Source of the DNA: Brevundimonas sp. NIBR10
Lineage (GTDB): Bacteria; Pseudomonadota; Alphaproteobacteria; Caulobacterales; Caulobacteraceae
Assembly (NCBI RefSeq): GCF_027912515.1
Contig: NZ_CP115464.1
Location: forward strand, 3,008,501 to 3,072,500
Direction of reading: 5' to 3'
Length of the DNA: 64,000 nt
Part shown: piece by piece, positions 30,542 to 38,265 of the stretch
Layout of the letters: every line of letters begins with the position of its first letter
How positions within the stretch are numbered: the first letter of the stretch is position 1
Translations under genes and position numbers: made by a program
Notes under the pieces: generated by a model
The model's input: the letters and a program-made list of their open reading frames with translations, nothing else
What the model was told of the DNA's origin: nothing
Database searches by the model: none

Positions 30542-30796
30542 TTAGCCCTCGCCGGGGCCTTCCGACTGGAAATAGGGCTCGACCGGGCCTTGGAGCTTGA
30601 CGGTCAGGGGGTTGCCCTTGCGGTCCACGGCCTTGCCGACGGCGAGGCGGACCCAGCCCTCGGAGACGCAATATTCCTCGACGTTGGTCTTTTCCTCGCC
30701 CTTGAAACGGATTCCGACGCCGCGCGCCAGAAGGTCGGCGTCGTGGTGGGGGCTGTTCGGATTGACCGAGAGGCGGTCGGGGGGCGTGTCGGACAT
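30542..30796 (-). CDS. DUF3297 family protein
   Basis: 84 residues. The whole sequence (DTPPDRLSVNPNSPHHDADLL, GVGIRFKGEEKTNVEEYCVSEGWVRLAVGKAVDRKGNPLTVKL) matches what I know of the DUF3297 family, a short, highly conserved glutathione-peroxidase-unrelated protein of unknown role in proteobacteria. No signal peptide or membrane segment. It stands alone between rpsB and the flagellar block. Confidence 0.88.
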   Translation of the reverse strand: MSDTPPDRLSVNPNSPHHDADLLARGVGIRFKGEEKTNVEEYCVSEGWVRLAVGKAVDRKGNPLTVKLQGPVEPYFQSEGPGEG

Positions 30797-30864
30797 GGAA
30801 AGGCCTGAAGGCGAAACGTGAGGAGCGGCTCCATAGCCCCCCTCGCCCGCCCTGCCAACCGGAC

Positions 30865-31809
30865 TTACTGAACCGACTGGCGCGGAGGCGTGGCCGCAGG
30901 GGCCGGTGCGGGCGTCGAAGCCGCTGTCGGCGCATAGGGCTGCGGCGTCGAGGGCGTCGGAGCGGCGGCGGTCGGCGTGGGCTGGCGCGTCGGGGTCCGC
31001 GCAGGCTGGCGGGCCGGTCGGGTCGGTGTGCGGGCGGCGGTGCGTGTGGGGGCCGGCGCGGGCGTGGTGGCCGGTGCCGAGGCCGGGGTCGGTGTCGGGG
31101 CCGTCGCGGTCTGTGTCGCGGGGGCGGCGGCCGCCTGCTGAGGTGCCGGCGTGTCTACGGCACCTGCGACGGCGGCGCGGGCGGCCAGCTGCTGGGCCTG
31201 GAAGCGGCGAGCCAGTTTCTCGGTCAGTTCGCGGGCGGCGGGGGCCGGCATCTGGGCCAGGATGGCCGACAGGCCACGCGGGCGCATGGCGGCGGCGATG
31301 GGCAGTCGGACGCTGTCTTCCAGGGTCACAAAGATCGCGGCGGCCTCGCGCGGGCGCATGGCGGAATAGACGGCGACCAGGCGGTCGGTCTCGGCCTTCT
31401 CCTTGGCGTCGACCTGGCCCAGCAGGCCCTGGACCTCGGCCTTGATGGCGTTCAGCGCCTGAAGCTTGGCGTCCAGCTTCTGTTCGGCGGCGACCATGAG
31501 CGGCAGGGTGGTGGCAAAGTCGGCGTCGCGCGCGTCGAGCTGGGTTCGACGCGCTGAGAGGGACTGGATAATGCGGAGTTCAGCCGGTGAGATACCGGCC
31601 TGCTGCGCCAGTTGCTCTTCTGTGAGGGCGCAGACGGCGGGCGGGGCCTTGGGTGCGGCGGCGGCGGACGGGGCGACGACGCCGACCGCTTCCTCGGCCC
31701 AGGCCTGAGCACCCTGCATGAAACCTGGGGCGGCACCGACGGCGCGCACCGCCACGACCCCGCCGATGGCGACGGCGATCAGGGGCAGGAGGCGGGGAAT
31801 CTTGGCCAT
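30865..31809 (-). CDS. MotE-like periplasmic flagellar protein with Pro/Ala-rich tail
   Basis: 314 residues. An N-terminal membrane anchor or signal (IPRLLPLIAVAIGGVVAVRAV) precedes a coiled-coil part (LTEEQLAQQAGISPAELRIIQSLSARRTQLDARD to LNAIKAEVQGLLGQVD) and an MgtE-N-like helical module (YSAMRPREAAAIFVTLEDSVRLPIAAAMRPRGLSAILAQMPAPAARELTEKLARR). The last about 95 residues are Pro/Ala/Thr repeats (APAPTRTAARTPTRPARQPARTPTR). MotE proteins support the flagellar motor in Rhizobiales. It is the last gene of the fliL-fliM string, which supports a motility role. The tail length is unusual. Confidence 0.72.
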   Translation of the reverse strand: MAKIPRLLPLIAVAIGGVVAVRAVGAAPGFMQGAQAWAEEAVGVVAPSAAAAPKAPPAVCALTEEQLAQQAGISPAELRIIQSLSARRTQLDARDADFATTLPLMVAAEQKLDAKLQALNAIKAEVQGLLGQVDAKEKAETDRLVAVYSAMRPREAAAIFVTLEDSVRLPIAAAMRPRGLSAILAQMPAPAARELTEKLARRFQAQQLAARAAVAGAVDTPAPQQAAAAPATQTATAPTPTPASAPATTPAPAPTRTAARTPTRPARQPARTPTRQPTPTAAAPTPSTPQPYAPTAASTPAPAPAATPPRQSVQ

Positions 31810-31839
31810 GGGTCAGGTCTCGGTCGTGTCAGGAACGGC

Positions 31840-32466
31840 TCAGGCCGCGAACAGGTCTTCGTCCAGGCTACGACGGGCCTGGTTCAGGCTTTGTTTCGCG
31901 GCTTGGTTAGCGGTCAGGGCCCCCAGGATGGCAGCGACGTTCTCACGGCCCGGCGCAGCGACGGCTGGCGCGGCCATGCCGTGGATGCGCTCGGCCAGGG
32001 CGGCCATGCGCAGGGCGCGGTCGTCGTCGGGGTTCTCCCTCCCCTTCATGGGGAGGGACGACGGCGCAGCCGTCCGGGTGGGGATGTGTGAAGCGAGGGC
32101 AACGCGGGGGGCGACAGGTTGGGACACTTCCCCACCCTGGCCTTCGCTACGCTCCGGCCGTCCCTCCCCACTCCGGGGGAGGGAGACGCCAACCGGCGCT
32201 CTGGCGATCAGCATTTCCAGCTGGGTCTTGACCTCGCGAGCCTTGATGAGGCGGTCGTGGAGGATGTCGGCTTCCTCGCCGGACTGGCGCAGGCTGACCA
32301 GGGCGTTCTCGGCGCGGCCGGCGGCCTGATTCAGCTCGGTGACGGCGTTGGCGAAGGCCAGTTGACCGGCACGAAGGGTCGTCAGCTTCTTCTCCAGCCG
32401 CACCCCATAGGCCAGGGCCGCCACCAGAAGCAGCATCAGGACCGAATCGAGAATGATGCCCGTCAT
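31840..32466 (-). CDS. DUF6468-type membrane protein, flagellar operon, with embedded repeat
   Basis: 208 residues. One N-terminal membrane segment (IILDSVLMLLLVAALAYGVRL) is followed by a helical coiled-coil part (LTTLRAGQLAFANAVTELNQAAGRAENALVSLRQSGEEAD, to about residue 90). Residues 94-144 are encoded by a palindromic repeat (see the repeat entry) and look unlike protein selected for structure (LPRSGEGRPERSEGQGGE). A helical end (NQAAKQSLNQARRSLDEDLFAA) closes it. It starts one base after the fliM stop. Homologues in alphaproteobacterial flagellar operons have no assigned mechanism. Confidence 0.75.
   Translation of the reverse strand: MTGIILDSVLMLLLVAALAYGVRLEKKLTTLRAGQLAFANAVTELNQAAGRAENALVSLRQSGEEADILHDRLIKAREVKTQLEMLIARAPVGVSLPRSGEGRPERSEGQGGEVSQPVAPRVALASHIPTRTAAPSSLPMKGRENPDDDRALRMAALAERIHGMAAPAVAAPGRENVAAILGALTANQAAKQSLNQARRSLDEDLFAA
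32035..32185. repeat. Palindromic repeat inside a coding sequence
   Basis: The left end is itself a hairpin (TCCCTCCCC-TTCA-TGGGGAGGGA) and so is the right end (CCCTCCCC-ACTCC-GGGGGAGGG). Between them, GACGACGGCGCAGCCGTCC and GGGTGGGGATGTG face CACTTCCCCACCC and GGCCGTC, making one large nested dyad. It contains the TTCGCTACGCTC module, the inverted form of GAGCGTAGCGAA, shared with the repeat at 3454-3628. The reading frame of the gene at 31840-32466 stays open across it. Confidence 0.8.
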
Positions 32467-32467
32467 G

Positions 32468-33517
32468 TCAGCGCTTTCCCTTGGTCAGGCTATTGGCGGC
32501 CTCGACGCTGATCGGACCCTCCACGCGGATGGCGATATGCTGGCCCTTGCGGCCCATTCGGCCGGTGGTGACCGGGATCGGGCCACAGCGGATCGAGACG
32601 TCGCTGTCGGGTGTCGCGTTCAGCATGAAGGTGTCGCCGACCTTGAGATTGAGCACCGTCGACAACGGTGCCTGCTGCTCGTCCAGAACGACGCGGACCT
32701 CGGTGTCGGTGGTCCAGAGCTCGGTGGCCAGGTGGCCTTCCCAGATGTTGTCGCGGCCGAACTTCTCGCCCATGAACTGCTGCAGCAGCATCTTGCGGAT
32801 GGGCTCGAGCGTCGCATAGGGCAGCAGCAGTTCGACCCGCCCGCCCCGGTCTTCCATGTCGATGCGCAGCTTGACCAGGATGGCGGCGTTCGCCGGCCGC
32901 GCGATGGCCGCAAAACGCGGGTTGGTCTCCAGCCTGTCCAGATTGAAATGCACCGGCGTCAGGGGCTCGAACGCGGCCTGAGCGTCGGCCAGGATGACCT
33001 CGACCATCCGCTGGACCAGAACCCGCTCGATAGTGGTGTAGGGCCGGCCCTCAATCCGCAGGGCCGCCGTGCCGCGACGGCCGCCCAGCAGCACGTCGAC
33101 GATCGAATAGATCAGGTTGGAATCGACAGTCAGCAGGCCGTAGTTGTCCAACTCCTCGGCCCGGAAGACCGCCAGAATAGCCGGCAGGGGGATGGAGTTC
33201 AGATAGTCGCCGAAGCGGATCGAGGAGATGTTGTCGAGGCTGACCTCGACGTTGTCGGAGGTGAAGTTGCGCAGGGACGTCGTCATCAGCCGCACCAGGC
33301 GGTCGAAGACGATTTCCAGCATCGGCAGCCGCTCATAGCTGACGAGGGCCGAGTTGATGATGGCCCGGATGCCGGACCGTTCGGAATCGTCGCCGTCACC
33401 GAGGTCGAACCCGAGCAGGTTGTCGATCTCGTCCTGGCTCAGAACCCGTTCGGAGCCCGGCGAGCGGAACTCGTCGGAGGCCGAGGGATCAGTGTCTGCG
33501 AAGCCGACATCGCTCAT
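32468..33517 (-). CDS. fliM: Flagellar motor switch protein FliM
   Basis: 349 residues. An N-terminal CheY-binding-type motif (VLSQDEIDNLLGF, residues 25-37), the middle CheC-like domain (RSGIRAIINSALVSYERLPMLEIVFDRL, through the GGRRGTAALRIEGRPYTTIE turn), and a C-terminal SpoA/FliN-like domain (TEVRVVLDEQQAPLSTVLNLKVGDTFMLN). FliM is part of the C-ring that sets rotation direction. Its start overlaps the fliL stop by 4 bases. Confidence 0.97.
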   Translation of the reverse strand: MSDVGFADTDPSASDEFRSPGSERVLSQDEIDNLLGFDLGDGDDSERSGIRAIINSALVSYERLPMLEIVFDRLVRLMTTSLRNFTSDNVEVSLDNISSIRFGDYLNSIPLPAILAVFRAEELDNYGLLTVDSNLIYSIVDVLLGGRRGTAALRIEGRPYTTIERVLVQRMVEVILADAQAAFEPLTPVHFNLDRLETNPRFAAIARPANAAILVKLRIDMEDRGGRVELLLPYATLEPIRKMLLQQFMGEKFGRDNIWEGHLATELWTTDTEVRVVLDEQQAPLSTVLNLKVGDTFMLNATPDSDVSIRCGPIPVTTGRMGRKGQHIAIRVEGPISVEAANSLTKGKR

Positions 33518-34173
33518 TGAACGAGCATCTCTTCGATCAGGACGGCGTCGATCTTGGACGGTGCCGCGATCAGATTGACCCGGCGCAGGATCTCGGCCCG
33601 CAGTTGATAGCTGCCCGACGAGCCGGCCAGGTCTTCGGGGCGCAGCTCGCGCAGGAAGCCCTGGAACATGTCCTGCATCCGGGGAGCCTCGGCCTGGAGG
33701 GTCGAGGCGAGGTCGGCGTCATGCATCTCAAGCGTGAGCTTGAGCTTCAGATAGGTCGGACGGCCGTCAGCAGACTGGATGTTCACTGTCATGGGGGCCA
33801 GGGTGTAGAAGGTCACGCCGTCCGGCCCCTCCGCGATCACGCCCGCGCCGGCTTCGCCCTCGGCACCCGCCGCCGCGCCGTGGCCGCCCTCCTTCTTCTC
33901 GCCGTGGCCACCCTTCTCTTCCTTCTTGGCCCCGTGGTCGTCGGCCTTTTCCTCGCCATGCTCGCCCTCGGCGGCGGCGGGCTTGGGCGACAGCAGGAAA
34001 AAGGCCGCGCCGCCACCGCCGCCCAGCACCAGCAATGCTGCGGGGATGATGATGAACAGCAGAGGGATCTTCTTCTTGGTCGGCGGGGCATCCCCCTCCG
34101 CACCCTCGGCGACGGCCAGGGCCGTCGCGGATTCGCCAGCGTCCGCTTTCTTCTTCTTGCCCAGCTTCAGCAT
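33514..34173 (-). CDS. fliL: Flagellar basal-body-associated protein FliL
   Basis: 219 residues from MLKLGKKKKADAGE. A basic cytoplasmic start, one membrane helix (IPLLFIIIPAALLVLGGGGGAAFFLL, about residues 35-60), a low-complexity Gly/His/Lys/Glu-rich linker (EHGEEKADDHGAKKEEKGGHGEKKEGGHG) and the stomatin-like periplasmic FliL domain (TFYTLAPMTVNIQSADGRPTYLKLKLTLEM to the end). FliL supports stator function. The His-rich linker is longer than in enteric FliL. It leads the fliL-fliM-DUF6468-motE string. Confidence 0.93.
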   Translation of the reverse strand: MLKLGKKKKADAGESATALAVAEGAEGDAPPTKKKIPLLFIIIPAALLVLGGGGGAAFFLLSPKPAAAEGEHGEEKADDHGAKKEEKGGHGEKKEGGHGAAAGAEGEAGAGVIAEGPDGVTFYTLAPMTVNIQSADGRPTYLKLKLTLEMHDADLASTLQAEAPRMQDMFQGFLRELRPEDLAGSSGSYQLRAEILRRVNLIAAPSKIDAVLIEEMLVQ

Positions 34174-34219
34174 GGATGGAGGTCCCGGATGATTCCAGCG
34201 TCCAGATGCGGCCGGTTTG

Positions 34220-34235
34220 GTTAACGGGGCGTTGA
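34220..34235 (-). promoter_or_regulatory. Putative CtrA box upstream of fliL
   Basis: Read on the minus strand, TCAA-N7-TTAAC differs by one base from the CtrA consensus TTAA-N7-TTAAC. It lies about 50-60 bases upstream of fliL. The fliLM operon is CtrA-controlled in Caulobacter, which supports the call. Confidence 0.5.
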
Positions 34236-34309
34236 AATCCGGCAAATCCTGCCGGGTGCCGAAGCCGTCAATGACTCTCAAAAGCCCGCCGCGCCTGCAT
34301 TAACCCTGT

Positions 34310-34324
34310 TGGCACGGTCGTTGC
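34310..34324 (+). promoter_or_regulatory. Sigma-54 (-24/-12) promoter for flgF
   Basis: TGGCAC-GGTCG-TTGC is an exact match to the RpoN consensus with correct spacing, 31 bases before the flgF GTG. Rod and hook genes of Caulobacterales are RpoN/FlbD-dependent, so flgF-flgG-flgA-flgH is probably driven from here. Confidence 0.85.
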
Positions 34325-34354
34325 GTGGGACCTTGACGAAGGAGCCCGCTCACC

Positions 34355-35092
34355 GTGGAAAACGCCGCCTACGTCGCCCTGTCCCGCCAGATGACGCTCC
34401 GTCGTGAGCTGGACATCGTGGCGAACAACATGGCCAACGCCGATACGACCGGCTTCAAGGTCGAGCAGCTGCTGGTCGGTGCCGAGATCGGCGAGCGGGC
34501 CCGCAACGAGGCGATCCGGCCCAGCGCCAGCTTCGTGCTCGACAACGGCGTCGGTCGCGATTTCGGCCAGGGAGCCCTGAAACAGACGGGTCGCGATCTG
34601 GATTTCGGCATCGAGGGCGAAGGGGCTTTCTTTGTCGTCAATGATGGAAACGGCGAGGCCTATACCCGCGACGGCGCTTTCACTCTCGATCCCGAAGGCA
34701 AGCTGGTCACCAAGGCCGGCGACGCGGTCCAGGGCGATGGCGGCGACATCATTCTGGATCCGTCCAGGGGGCAGGTCACGGTCGGTGACGACGGCACGAT
34801 CTCGCAGGGCGGCCTGCTGGTCGGCAAACTGTCCCTCGCCCGTTTCGAGACCCTAGCGGCGCTGTCGAAGGACGGCGACGGCCTGTACCGCAACCGCTCC
34901 AACGCCGCGCCCATCGAGGCAGCCGGGGCCAAGATCCATCAGGGCAGCCTGGAAGGCTCCAACGTCAATCCGCTGATCGAAATCACGAACATGATCGAGA
35001 TCAGCCGCGCCTATGAGCGCGTCTCCAAGATGATCGAGAACGTCAACGACCTGTCCCGCCGCTCGGTCGAGCGGCTGGGCCGAGCCAGCTGA
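34355..35092 (+). CDS. flgF: Flagellar proximal rod protein FlgF
   Basis: 245 residues with a GTG start and a GGAG site about 10 bases before it. The N-terminal rod motif (AYVALSRQMTLRRELDIVANNMANADTTGFK) and the C-terminal motif (GSLEGSNVNPLIEITNMIEISRAYERVSKMIENVNDL) are those of the rod/hook family. The short length and first-gene position before flgG identify FlgF. It is exported by the flagellar type III system. Confidence 0.95.
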   Translation: MENAAYVALSRQMTLRRELDIVANNMANADTTGFKVEQLLVGAEIGERARNEAIRPSASFVLDNGVGRDFGQGALKQTGRDLDFGIEGEGAFFVVNDGNGEAYTRDGAFTLDPEGKLVTKAGDAVQGDGGDIILDPSRGQVTVGDDGTISQGGLLVGKLSLARFETLAALSKDGDGLYRNRSNAAPIEAAGAKIHQGSLEGSNVNPLIEITNMIEISRAYERVSKMIENVNDLSRRSVERLGRAS

Positions 35093-35162
35093 TGACCCGT
35101 ATTCAGTCCGCCCTTCCTCAAGCAGCAAGCCGCCGCGCGGCGAGCGATAGGAACCAAAAATA

Positions 35163-35951
35163 ATGCGCGCCTTGAGAACCGCCGCTTCCGGCATGGCTGC
35201 CCAGCAGCTGAACGTCGAAGTCATCTCCAACAACATCGCCAACATGAACACGATCGGGTTCAAGCGGCAGCGGGCCGAGTTCCAGGACCTGATGTACCAG
35301 AACGTCGAGCGGATGGGGGCCCAGTCGTCCAGCGCCGGCACGGTCGTTCCGACCGGCATCCAGGTCGGCCTGGGCGTCAAGGCAGGCAGCGTCTACCGGA
35401 TCACCGAACAGGGCACGCCGGGCCGCACCGACAACACCTATGATGTCGCCATCGACGGCAAGGGCTATTTCCAGGTGACCCTGCCCTCCGGAGAGATCGG
35501 ATACACCCGCGCCGGCAACTTCTCGCTGAGCCCCGAGGGCAATCTGGTCACCGAGGACGGCTATACGATCGAGCCGGCCATCACGATCCCCCAGAACACG
35601 GTCGATGTGACCATCTCCAAGACCGGCGAGGTCCAGGCCACGATCGACGGCCAGACCGATCCGCAGGTCGTGGGGCAGCTGGAAATCGCCAACTTCTTCA
35701 ACGAGGCGGGGCTGGAGGCGGTCGGTGATAACCTGCTGATGGAAACCGCAGCCTCCGGTCCGGCCTCCGTCGCCGCGCCCGGAGAGCCCGGCTATGGGCA
35801 ACTTCTGCAGGGCTATACGGAATCGTCCAACGTCGATGCAGTGTCGGAGATAAGCTCGCTGATCGTGGCGCAGCGGGCCTATGAGATGAACTCCAAGGTC
35901 ATCAAGACCGCCGACGAAATGATGTCGGTCGCCTCGCAGGTGAAGAGCTGA
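35163..35951 (+). CDS. flgG: Flagellar distal rod protein FlgG
   Basis: 262 residues, the FlgG size. Begins MRALRTAASGMAAQQLNVEVISNNIANMNTIGFKRQRAEFQDLMYQ, with the FlgG-specific insertion YQNVERMGAQSSSAGTVVPTGIQVG, and ends ESSNVDAVSEISSLIVAQRAYEMNSKVIKTADEMM. Forms the drive-shaft part of the rod. The last base of its stop is the first base of flgA (TGATG), so translation is coupled. Confidence 0.97.
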   Translation: MRALRTAASGMAAQQLNVEVISNNIANMNTIGFKRQRAEFQDLMYQNVERMGAQSSSAGTVVPTGIQVGLGVKAGSVYRITEQGTPGRTDNTYDVAIDGKGYFQVTLPSGEIGYTRAGNFSLSPEGNLVTEDGYTIEPAITIPQNTVDVTISKTGEVQATIDGQTDPQVVGQLEIANFFNEAGLEAVGDNLLMETAASGPASVAAPGEPGYGQLLQGYTESSNVDAVSEISSLIVAQRAYEMNSKVIKTADEMMSVASQVKS

Positions 35952-36724
35952 TGCGTCGCCTCGCCCTCTTTCTCGGCGCCGCCGCGTCGCTTCTCGCCGC
36001 CGGACCGGTGTTCGCCGGGCCGGTCACGCTCAAGGCCAATCCCGTCGACGAGGACGGCCGGGTCACCCTGGGCGACCTGTTCGACGGCGCTGGATCGGCA
36101 GCGAACGTCGTCGTGGCCTCGCGCGCCGGGCCCTCGGTGGTGTTCGACGCCGGCCAGCTTCAGGCTGCGGCGCTGCGCTCGGGCTTGCAGTGGGACAATC
36201 CCCGCAATCTCGGCCGGGTGGTCGTCCGCGCAAGCATGGCGTCGCCCGTGGTTGCTACGGCTTCGCCCGGCACCCCCACGGCCGCGCGGCCGGGAGCCAC
36301 GGCGGAGATTCTGACCTATGCCCGCAACATCGCCACCGGCGACATCATCCAGCCCGAGGACGTCGTCTGGACCACGGTCCAGGCCCATCTGGCCACCACG
36401 GGCGGCCCCCGCGATGCTGAACAGGCCATCGGGCTGTCGGCCAAACGGCCCCTGCGCGCCGGAGCCGCCGTGGCCTCTCGCGACCTGGCCTCACCCCAGG
36501 TCATCGCCCGCAACGACATGGTCGAAGTTGCCTATGAGGTCGGCGGGGTTCGCCTGACCGTCACGGGCCGTGCGACCCGGTCCGCCGCGATCGGCGAACC
36601 GGTCACCGTGCTCAACACCACCTCGTCCAAGACCATCGACGCCATCGCCACCGGCCCCGGCCGTGCCATCGCGGGCCCCGCCGCCCAGTCTGCACGGGCC
36701 AACGCCCTCCTCGCCTCCCGCTAA
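35951..36724 (+). CDS. flgA: Flagellar P-ring assembly chaperone FlgA
   Basis: 257 residues. Signal peptide (MRRLALFLGAAASLLAAGPVFA, cut near FAG), then a variable N-terminal half and the SAF/FlgA domain (ILTYARNIATGDIIQPEDVVWTTVQ, GLSAKRPLRAGAAVASRDLASPQVIARNDMVEVAYEVGGVRLTVTGRA). FlgA assists P-ring formation by FlgI in the periplasm. It lies between flgG and flgH. Confidence 0.93.
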   Translation: MRRLALFLGAAASLLAAGPVFAGPVTLKANPVDEDGRVTLGDLFDGAGSAANVVVASRAGPSVVFDAGQLQAAALRSGLQWDNPRNLGRVVVRASMASPVVATASPGTPTAARPGATAEILTYARNIATGDIIQPEDVVWTTVQAHLATTGGPRDAEQAIGLSAKRPLRAGAAVASRDLASPQVIARNDMVEVAYEVGGVRLTVTGRATRSAAIGEPVTVLNTTSSKTIDAIATGPGRAIAGPAAQSARANALLASR

Positions 36725-36735
36725 GGACCGAAACC

Positions 36736-37497
36736 ATGCGCAAGACCCTGATCCTCACCGCCTGCGCCGCCAGCCTGTCGCTGGGCGCCTGTTCCACCGC
36801 CATCGAGGCCGTGCGCGGCCCCGAACTGGCCCCGATCGGCTATCCGGCCGCGCTGGTGCCGCAGAGCCAGGTCTATCAGCCGTCGCCCGAGCAGCAGGCC
36901 GCGATCCGCGCAGAGCAGAACGGGCGGATGGCTGCCAGCGCCAACAGCCTGTGGCGCACCGGGGCTCGCACGTTCTTCGGGGACCAGCGCGCCCGTCACA
37001 TCGGCGACATCCTGACCGTCAACATCGCGATCGACGACAGCGCCCAGACCTCGAACGCCACCAACCGCGCGCGCTCGAACGACGCGTCGGGCGGGGTCAC
37101 GAACTTCTTCGGCCTCGAGAACAGCCTCGGTCGCGCCTTCCCCGGCGGCTTCGATCCGGGGAACCTGGTCGGGACCCAGGGCCAGATCAATGCGTCCGGC
37201 TCCGGCTCCGTCAGCCGCTCGGAGAAGGTCGACCTGACCGTCGCCGCCGTGGTCACCGACATCATGGCCAACGGCAACCTCGTCATCCAGGGTCGGCAGG
37301 AAGTGCGCACCAACCGCGAGGTTCGCGAACTGACCGTCGCCGGCATCGTCCGCCCCGAGGACATCACCGCCGCCAACACCATCAGCCACACCCAGATCGC
37401 CGAGGCGCGGATCAGCTACGGCGGCCGGGGCGACATCAGCCGGGTCCAGGCGACGCCGGCGGCCCAGTCGCTGGTCGAACGGTTCAGCCCCTTTTAG
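36736..37497 (+). CDS. flgH: Flagellar L-ring lipoprotein FlgH
   Basis: 253 residues. A lipoprotein signal with lipobox LGAC (Cys19) precedes the mature protein, whose family blocks are TGARTFFGDQRARHIGDILTVNIAI, SGSVSRSEKVDLTVAAVVTDIMANGNLVIQGRQEV and GIVRPEDITAANTISHTQIAEARISYGGRG. Forms the outer-membrane bushing. It is the last gene of the flgF operon; a 47-base tandem repeat follows. Confidence 0.97.
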   Translation: MRKTLILTACAASLSLGACSTAIEAVRGPELAPIGYPAALVPQSQVYQPSPEQQAAIRAEQNGRMAASANSLWRTGARTFFGDQRARHIGDILTVNIAIDDSAQTSNATNRARSNDASGGVTNFFGLENSLGRAFPGGFDPGNLVGTQGQINASGSGSVSRSEKVDLTVAAVVTDIMANGNLVIQGRQEVRTNREVRELTVAGIVRPEDITAANTISHTQIAEARISYGGRGDISRVQATPAAQSLVERFSPF

Positions 37498-37503
37498 CGG
37501 AAG

Positions 37504-37645
37504 GGCGCTACCGCTCGGCTCGCGGAGCCTCGCTGCTTGAGCGCAGATTGTACGCTAGCGCTCGGCTCGCGGAGCCTCGCTGCTTGAGCGCAGATTGGGT
37601 GCTACGGTTCGGCTCTCGGAGCCTCGCTGCTTGAGCGCAAGGTGA
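37504..37645. repeat. Three-copy 47-base tandem repeat after flgH
   Basis: Copies begin at about 37514, 37561 and 37608. Each carries a hairpin GGCTCGCGGAGCC (GGCTCTCGGAGCC in copy 3) followed by TCGCTGCTTGAGCGCA. Copies 1 and 2 are nearly identical; copy 3 has a few substitutions. It contains no gene and fills most of the 294-base gap before the next start. It may act as a 3' mRNA structure or be a transcription-end element for the flagellar operon. Confidence 0.85.
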
Positions 37646-37791
37646 TGGCGGCGACGGATTCTGCGTGGCAGCCGGCGTTCGCCGAACGCGCGATAATTTC
37701 GTCACACAGGAAGCGGTCGTTAACGAAGGTTAAGCTGAGCCGTGAACTCCGCCGTAGCTCTCGCGTTGATCGAGGAACGCGAGACCGTGCC

Positions 37792-38241
37792 ATGTTCAAG
37801 ATCCTGATCCCTGCCGTCGCCGCCCTGGGCCTCGTGGCCTTTGCCGCGAAGACCCAACCGATGGCCGAAACGGCGTCCAGCCCGGTCGAACACACCAGCC
37901 AGGCCGGTCTGGGTTGGCATGTCAGCCACGAGGGCGCGATGGCGAAACTGGCCTATGGCGTGGCGAACTCCGACCAGCTGGCCATGATGGTCACCTGCGC
38001 GCCCGGCGATATGACGGCGGCCGTTTATGGGGATGTCCGTCCCACGGGCACCGCTGCGGTTGCGTTCTCGCCCATGGATGAGACCCGGATCGCCGTGAAG
38101 GACAGCCCCCTGCGCAGCCTGGTCGAGGATGGACGCATCAGCGTCCATGGCGAAGGCGGCGTACACCGGGTTTCCGCCACAGTGGTCGAACGGCGGGCCA
38201 TCGCCGAGTTTCTGGGCTATTGTGCGCGAAAGCAGGCCTGA
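37792..38241 (+). CDS. Exported protein of unknown function, paralogue 1
   Basis: 149 residues. Signal peptide or anchor MFKILIPAVAALGLVAFAAK, then a small domain with the pattern GWHVSHEGAMAKLAYGVANSDQLAMMVTCAPG and the ending IAEFLGYCARKQA. The two Cys residues, one central and one terminal, could pair in the periplasm. The same layout (aromatic-rich start, SD or DD before a central Cys, terminal FxxxCG) recurs in the next two proteins, so the three look like diverged tandem copies. No known family recognised. Confidence 0.65.
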   Translation: MFKILIPAVAALGLVAFAAKTQPMAETASSPVEHTSQAGLGWHVSHEGAMAKLAYGVANSDQLAMMVTCAPGDMTAAVYGDVRPTGTAAVAFSPMDETRIAVKDSPLRSLVEDGRISVHGEGGVHRVSATVVERRAIAEFLGYCARKQA

Positions 38242-38265
38242 TTTCGGGCCACGGGGGCGGGCCGG

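Noticed and set aside
37504..37645. CRISPR-like array
   Set aside because: Only three units with no unique spacers of constant length and no cas genes; the repeat continues head to tail.
37720..37733. CtrA box upstream of the exported-protein genes (TTAA-N6-TTAA)
   Set aside because: Spacer is 6 instead of 7 and the trailing C is missing.
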